Assembly (NCBI RefSeq): GCF_028858725.1
Contig: NC_084790.1
Span: 4,718,001-4,782,000, forward strand
Length of the DNA: 64,000 bases
Source: Colius striatus
Lineage: Eukaryota > Chordata > Aves > Coliiformes > Coliidae
Direction: 5' to 3'
The notes below the pieces were generated by a model. The model searched no databases and was not told the DNA's origin. It saw only the letters and a list, made by a program, of their open reading frames with translations. Below are positions 60,701 to 64,000 of this stretch, in pieces. How positions within the stretch are numbered: position 1 is the first letter of the stretch; each line of letters opens with the position of its first letter. The position numbers and the translations under genes are program-made.

Positions 60701-62399
60701 AATTGCAGTTTCTAGTGGTGGAAGGCAATTAATGATTTCCTGTCTCTGTGAGCTGTGCTTCCTTCTCAAAACGAGGGAGACTGTGGCACCCACAAACATG
60801 CAGCACGCTTCCTTTTGGGGAGCTGAGACTTATCAGGTCTGTGTTTAATGCTCTACGGATCCAGGCAGCAGACAAGTTGCTGAGCCTAAGATGGCTGTGG
60901 CAGGTCTCAGGGCCAGGAGCAGGGCTGAGCTGCAGCTCTCACCCTGCAAGCAGGGTGCAGGGAAAGGCCACCATGGCCACCATGGCAGGCTCCTCTCTTC
61001 CAGAGGAATTCAGTATTTTTGCCTTTCTTTTTCCCATATAAAGTCTTCATTAAGAATTTATTTGAACTTCCTGCTGGTGTTTGTTACAAAACCAAACAGC
61101 CATCCAACATCACCCACTTGGGACATTTATTACCCTGTACTGTTTGCTGTATTGTGTACATAGCTTTTTAAGACAGATTCCTTACATAGCATCTTCCACA
61201 AAGCCTCAGTGACACTCCACAGTGCTGCCGACCCCGGGTGAGTGGGGAAAGCCCCGAAGGGCTGCAGGACCACGGGGCAGCCAGCCATGGCTGCTTGGCC
61301 ATGGGAAACATCAGAGAAGCCACTTTCAGCTCAAGAGCTTCAGAGGGTTTTTTTTTTTTTTTTAACTTAAAGAAGACGTGAACCTCGTCACGAAGGGCTG
61401 CATGTACACCAGCAGCCCTGGGCTTTTACCAGGAGCCTTGCAACACCCGGGTTTCACCTTGATGCTGCAGTTCAAGCATGGAGAAGAGGAAGACGAAAGT
61501 GGCTGTTAGCTCGGGGTCTGGAAAAATGCAACCCCACATAGCTGTCCAGACAAGTAAAGCAAGCCTGGAGGACAAGCCACCTTCTTTCTGCTCCACATGT
61601 GCACATTGGTCTATTTTTTTTGCAGCAAAGTCCAAGAGATTTAAGCTGATCTCATGATTTTTTTAAGGCTGGACGTTAGCAATAGTTAAACCTCAAGCAG
61701 TACTGCCTTATCTGGGCCTAGAGAGTGCAGAAGTGACCAAGCCCAGGGAGAAAGAGACCTGTGTCCTCCAGATACAAGGGCCTGATGCTGCATGGGTCCT
61801 TTGAGGATTGAATGGGGCTATGACCAGCCGAGGAAAAACCCAGCCCTGCATGGTGCACACAGCAACCTGCTGGCTGCTCAGTGCTGAAAAAAAGCTCCCT
61901 AGAGGAGAACTAACAGGAAAAAACTCAAGACACCACATATCAGAGGTCATAAGACATTTGCAGAGGCACGTCTCAGGTTGAATCTCGGCTCCTGTGGCCG
62001 GCCAGCCCCGGGCTTAGAGCTGCCACCAGCACAATACCACAGGGCAGCGGCGAGACCAGCTCTGTGGCAGAGTAGGACACTCTTCTGGAGGACGTGGGCT
62101 CAAACAGACGCTGAACAGGCTCTGAGCCCTGCGTGCCCGAGGAGCGCGAGCCGTGCCCCGCAGATGGAGGACGGGGCTCCCGTGCCACACCGGGACCTTG
62201 CCCCAGGACACGGGCGGCCGTCTCAGCTGCAGGATGCATCAACCCCCTTCTCCCGGGGACACCGTGCGGGAGCACGTCCCTCCCCCACCAGGAGCCCTGA
62301 GCCCCGCTGCAACCGTAGTCTCCCTCCCGTTCCGCCAGACTCCTCCTCCCTCCTTCGGCGCACCAGTAACATAGATGTGACCTCCCAGCCCCTTCTCAG
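57721..62399. other. Intergenic between MRPL45 and NPEPPS, no gene seen
   Basis: About 4.7 kb of unique sequence. No CR1, exon or RNA gene is recognised. It contains a poly-T run of about 17 at 61348 and an AT-rich, 3'UTR-like stretch at about 61010-61200 with no gene I can attach to it. Confidence 0.45.
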
Positions 62400-63115
62400 C
62401 ACCTCGGAGTGCGCGGTTCCCAGCCCTCCCTTCCCGGAGACTGGGGCTGCTGCACCGACAGTCCCAGCTGCCCCTCTTCCCGCCCCCCTCCGTCCCCCCG
62501 CTCCCGGTTCCGCCGGCCGCAGCCCGAGAACCTCCCTCTCTCCGCAAAACCTCCCCACGTCCCCGTGTTTCTCCCTTCACCACCATCCCCCCACCCCCGC
62601 AACCGCCCCTCCCCGCCCCGCACCAACCCGCGGCTCCGGCGGCGCCGGGGCGGGACTCACGCGCGCTGCGCCCCCATATCCAGCCCCCACCCCCCCCCCC
62701 CACCAAGCCCGCGCCGCTTACGCAACGCGCTCGCACCGCCCGACGTGCGCGGCCGCGTGGCGCCGTCGCGCGCGCGCGCTGCTGCTCCTCCTCCTCCTCC
62801 TCCTCTTCCCTCCTCCTCCTCTTCGTTCTCTCACCCCCTCCGCACCCCCCTTCCCTCCCCCGCCACCGGCTGCCTCGTGCCGGGAGCGCGCGCGCGCGCT
62901 CTCCTCCCTCTCTCCCTCCCTCCTTCCCTCCTCCTCCTCCTCCTCCTCCTCCTCCTCCGCTGCCGCCGCCGCTCGCCCACTCCCTCGGTGTGCCGGTGCG
63001 GGGTCGCCGCGTCGCCGGCAGGAAGCCTTCCTCCTCCTTCCCCTTCTCCACTGCCGCCCCGCCGCCCCCTCCCCGCCGCCCCGCCGCGGGGGGGCGCAGC
63101 CCCGCACCCCGCGCC
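62400..63115 (+). promoter_or_regulatory. NPEPPS: NPEPPS CpG-island promoter and 5'UTR
   Basis: Very GC-rich sequence with pyrimidine tracts: CCT/CTC repeats at about 62785-62822 and 62926-62958, a poly-C run at about 62688-62701, and alternating CG runs at about 62767-62780 and 62886-62900. The island leads directly into the NPEPPS start codon. No in-frame ATG lies between the last upstream stop and 63116. Confidence 0.75.
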
Positions 63116-63238
63116 ATGCCGGAGAAGCGGCCCTTCGAGCGGCTGCCCGCCGATGTGTCCCCCCTCAACTATGGACTCTGCCTCAAGCCCGACCTCATCG
63201 ACTTCACCTTCGAAGGCAAGCTGGAGGCCGCCGTGCAG
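63116..63238 (+). CDS. NPEPPS: NPEPPS first coding exon, puromycin-sensitive aminopeptidase (partial)
   Basis: A 41-codon exon begins MPEKRPFERLPADVSPLNYG and ends LEAAVQ at a donor (CAG then GTAGGG) in phase 0. Human NPEPPS has MPEKRPFERLPADVSPINYS at the same place, so identity is clear. The enzyme is a cytosolic M1-family zinc aminopeptidase (gluzincin) that trims N-terminal residues from peptides and has been linked to clearance of aggregation-prone proteins. This exon covers only the start of the N-terminal domain; the GAMEN and HEXXH motifs lie in exons beyond the window. Human also has a longer form with about 44 residues upstream of MPEK. Here that frame is open back to 62990 but has no ATG, so only the short start is supported. 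Confidence 0.95.
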
Positions 63239-64000
63239 GTAGGGCCCCGGCCCGGCCCTTCCTCCTCCCCCCGCCACTGGGCCCTGAGGGGACCCGTCCC
63301 CTCAGCACGCTCCTCCCGCCGCCGGGCCCTAAAGGAGCCCCGTCACCCCGCTGGGCCCGGATCCCCCTTCCCTTCCTCAGCCGGGCCCTGAGGGAGCCCC
63401 ATTAGCTAGCGGGGGCTCGGTCCCCCCCTTCCTCTCCTTGCCCCTGGGCCCCGAGAGCCTCTCCCCCGCCGCCAGCTCCCCGGGGCCCGGCCCTCGGGGC
63501 GGTAAAGCCGGCCAGGCAGGTGCAGGGAGGCCGCTTAGAGCTGCACATCCCCCCCCGCCCCTTCCCCTGTCTCCGCCTTCCCTTTCCATTCAGTTTATAC
63601 ATGTATACGTATCTATATTCTCTCAGCTCCGGGCCAGGCTTCGGGAAAGGGGAGAAGACAGCCCGCGGGCTCCGCCCTGCCCCACTCCGGCCCCGGAGAG
63701 GAGCGGGAGCGGCCGGGGAAGGGCTGGGGGCCTCGCCCGGCCGCCGCGGGCTTCGCGGGGGGTGCCCAGCCCGCTCCTCCTCCCCTCCAGCCCCGGCTCG
63801 CACCGTCCCCGGCTCTTCTGGCGCTGCCAGCACGGCCCCGCTACCAGCACTCTGTATGTAGGTCGGAGCCGGGGGTATCTGCCTCTCTGGTATCTTCAGC
63901 TTCCCCCAAATCCGTAGTGAGCGCCCTGTTCCTCTTTTTAGCCTCCAGCATGCTGCTTTTATCTATGTCCAGCCATTCGGATGGCTCGGGATTTTGCTGG
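63239..64000 (+). other. NPEPPS: NPEPPS intron 1, 5' part
   Basis: GC-rich intronic sequence continuing off the right edge. No second exon is seen. Confidence 0.6.

Noticed and set aside
62990-63115. In-frame N-terminal extension of NPEPPS
   Set aside because: The frame is open, but the only start-like codon is GTG and the residues do not resemble the human long-form extension.
1-64000. tRNA, rRNA, CRISPR arrays, bacterial-type operons
   Set aside because: None recognised by eye; the window is avian nuclear DNA. Small structured RNAs could be missed without a covariance search.

Overview
The window is vertebrate nuclear DNA from a bird, and looks like a gene-dense, GC-rich microchromosome segment. 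The evidence is at least ten CR1 LINE fragments, an avian-type ERVL solo LTR, short introns, strong CpG islands, and five genes whose exons translate into recognisable vertebrate proteins. I cannot name the species.

Layout from left to right: ARHGAP23 (minus strand, first coding exon only, 105-155); a 9-kb spacer with CpG islands at about 3840-4310 and 6050-6420 and several simple or minisatellite repeats; SOCS7 (minus, nine coding exons from 34590 down to 14761, then a long 3'UTR reaching about 9230); a 2.3-kb spacer filled by a 19-bp minisatellite; GPR179 (plus, eleven coding exons, 36891-48865); a convergent intergenic region holding a CR1 split by a solo LTR; MRPL45 (minus, eight coding exons, 57354 down to 52831); a 5.7-kb divergent spacer; and NPEPPS (plus, first coding exon 63116-63238, cut off by the window edge). 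I assembled every exon chain by hand from splice sites, reading phase and remembered human protein sequences.

The order MRPL45-GPR179-SOCS7-ARHGAP23 and the orientations match human 17q12 in reverse. NPEPPS next to MRPL45 differs from human, where NPEPPS lies several megabases away at 17q21.32. The genes do not form one pathway. GPR179 is a retinal ON-bipolar orphan receptor, SOCS7 is an SH2/SOCS-box ubiquitin-ligase adaptor, ARHGAP23 is a Rho GAP, MRPL45 is a mitoribosomal protein, and NPEPPS is a cytosolic aminopeptidase.

No wholly new system was recognised. The most notable observations are: a 339-bp CPWE repeat array in GPR179 with a 313-bp stretch that is identical between neighbouring units; a GC-AG intron in GPR179; a 55-bp tandem duplication in MRPL45 that copies a splice acceptor; a 19-bp minisatellite with higher-order periodicity between SOCS7 and GPR179; and two upstream CpG islands with phase-compatible donors that could be alternative ARHGAP23 first exons.
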